Shown piece by piece: positions 51,919 through 52,013 of a stretch of DNA of 52,013 nt. How positions within the stretch are numbered: position 1 is the stretch's first letter; each line of letters begins with the position of its first letter. The position numbers and the translations under genes were made by a program. Origin of the DNA: an uncultured Eubacteriales bacterium (GTDB lineage Bacteria; Bacillota; Clostridia; Lachnospirales; Lachnospiraceae). The notes beneath the pieces were generated by a model. It was not told where the DNA came from. It saw only the letters and a program-made list of their open reading frames with translations, and did not search any database. The stretch is taken from assembly GCA_949292795.1 (NCBI GenBank), contig CASFBR010000089.1, positions 1 to 52,013 on the forward strand, written 5' to 3'.

Positions 51919-52013
51919 ATGCTTGACAATAAATTGGGTATTACTGATTCAACAGAATTGGCAAGAACAGAAGAAAAAATCAGTAAGCAAAAAGCCATAG
52001 AAATGTTTGAAAA
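51919..52013 (+). CDS. Fic/DOC family protein, N-terminal start (cut by window end)
   Basis: The open frame from ATG 51919 runs to the end of the window (31 codons). The product begins MLDNKLGITDSTELARTEEK and continues ISKQKAIEMFE. This is the typical N-terminus of bacterial Fic proteins (MLxNKLGIxxSxELxxxEExIxxxKAxELF), which transfer AMP or other nucleotidyl groups to proteins. GAGAGG lies upstream of the ATG. The HPFxxGNGRxxR active site lies outside the window, so activity cannot be judged. Confidence 0.65.
   Translation, partial: MLDNKLGITDSTELARTEEKISKQKAIEMFE

Overview
The window reads as a chromosomal segment of a spore-forming anaerobe of the Clostridia, most likely the Lachnospiraceae. 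The grounds are spoIVA, reverse rubrerythrin-type oxygen defence, dapL-type lysine synthesis, a serC-serA-DUF1015 run, a WXG100 secretion-substrate operon and small zinc-ribbon proteins. GC content looks moderate and ribosome binding sites are strong GGAGG types. Genus cannot be fixed from sequence alone. No phage, insertion sequence, CRISPR array or replication origin was seen.

Layout. 1-3.5 kb: the end of a UDP-sugar 2-epimerase, glmS, a small membrane protein, then a triple promoter/dyad repeat ahead of a 45-residue zinc-ribbon protein. 3.7-7.2 kb, minus strand: a lipoprotein, then a four-gene type VII secretion (WXG100/DUF4176) cargo operon with a structured leader. 7.5-9.2 kb: cupin, a small conserved protein followed by a 30-bp minisatellite, an XRE regulator and tRNA-Val(CAC). 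9.4-16.8 kb: rplY, a PepSY lipoprotein with a two-component system, a hypothetical protein, spoIVA and an orphan B12-binding radical SAM protein. 16.8-29.5 kb: a LysR regulator divergent from leuC-leuD-leuB-ilvD-ilvB, then serC-serA-DUF1015-MATE; this is the branched-chain amino acid and serine block. 29.6-35.4 kb: dapL (minus), a 121-bp tandem repeat, a glycogen branching enzyme gene interrupted by one in-frame TAA and carrying a histone-H1-like tail, mscS and an XRE regulator. 35.6-45.0 kb: argH (minus), rpsO, pnp, then a tight run degV-Hpt-LRR-VWA-MoxR. 45.2-52.0 kb: an alanine/sodium symporter, a minus-strand operon of two small membrane proteins (one DUF5058) and an M20 peptidase, rubrerythrin, a HipA-like kinase and the start of a Fic-family gene cut by the window edge.

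How it works together. The leu/ilv block should supply leucine, isoleucine and valine under the divergent LysR protein. leuA, ilvC and an acetolactate synthase small subunit are not in the window. serC and serA give two of the three serine steps. dapL and argH are single amino-acid genes elsewhere on the segment. rpsO-pnp is the common translation/RNA-decay pair.

The strongest candidates for something undescribed are the Hpt-LRR-VWA-MoxR operon, the 121-bp palindromic repeat upstream of glgB, the glgB gene itself (nonsense codon plus basic tail), the orphan type VII cargo operon and the triple dyad repeat before the mini zinc-ribbon gene. All gene assignments rest on motif recognition by eye; no database search was run.
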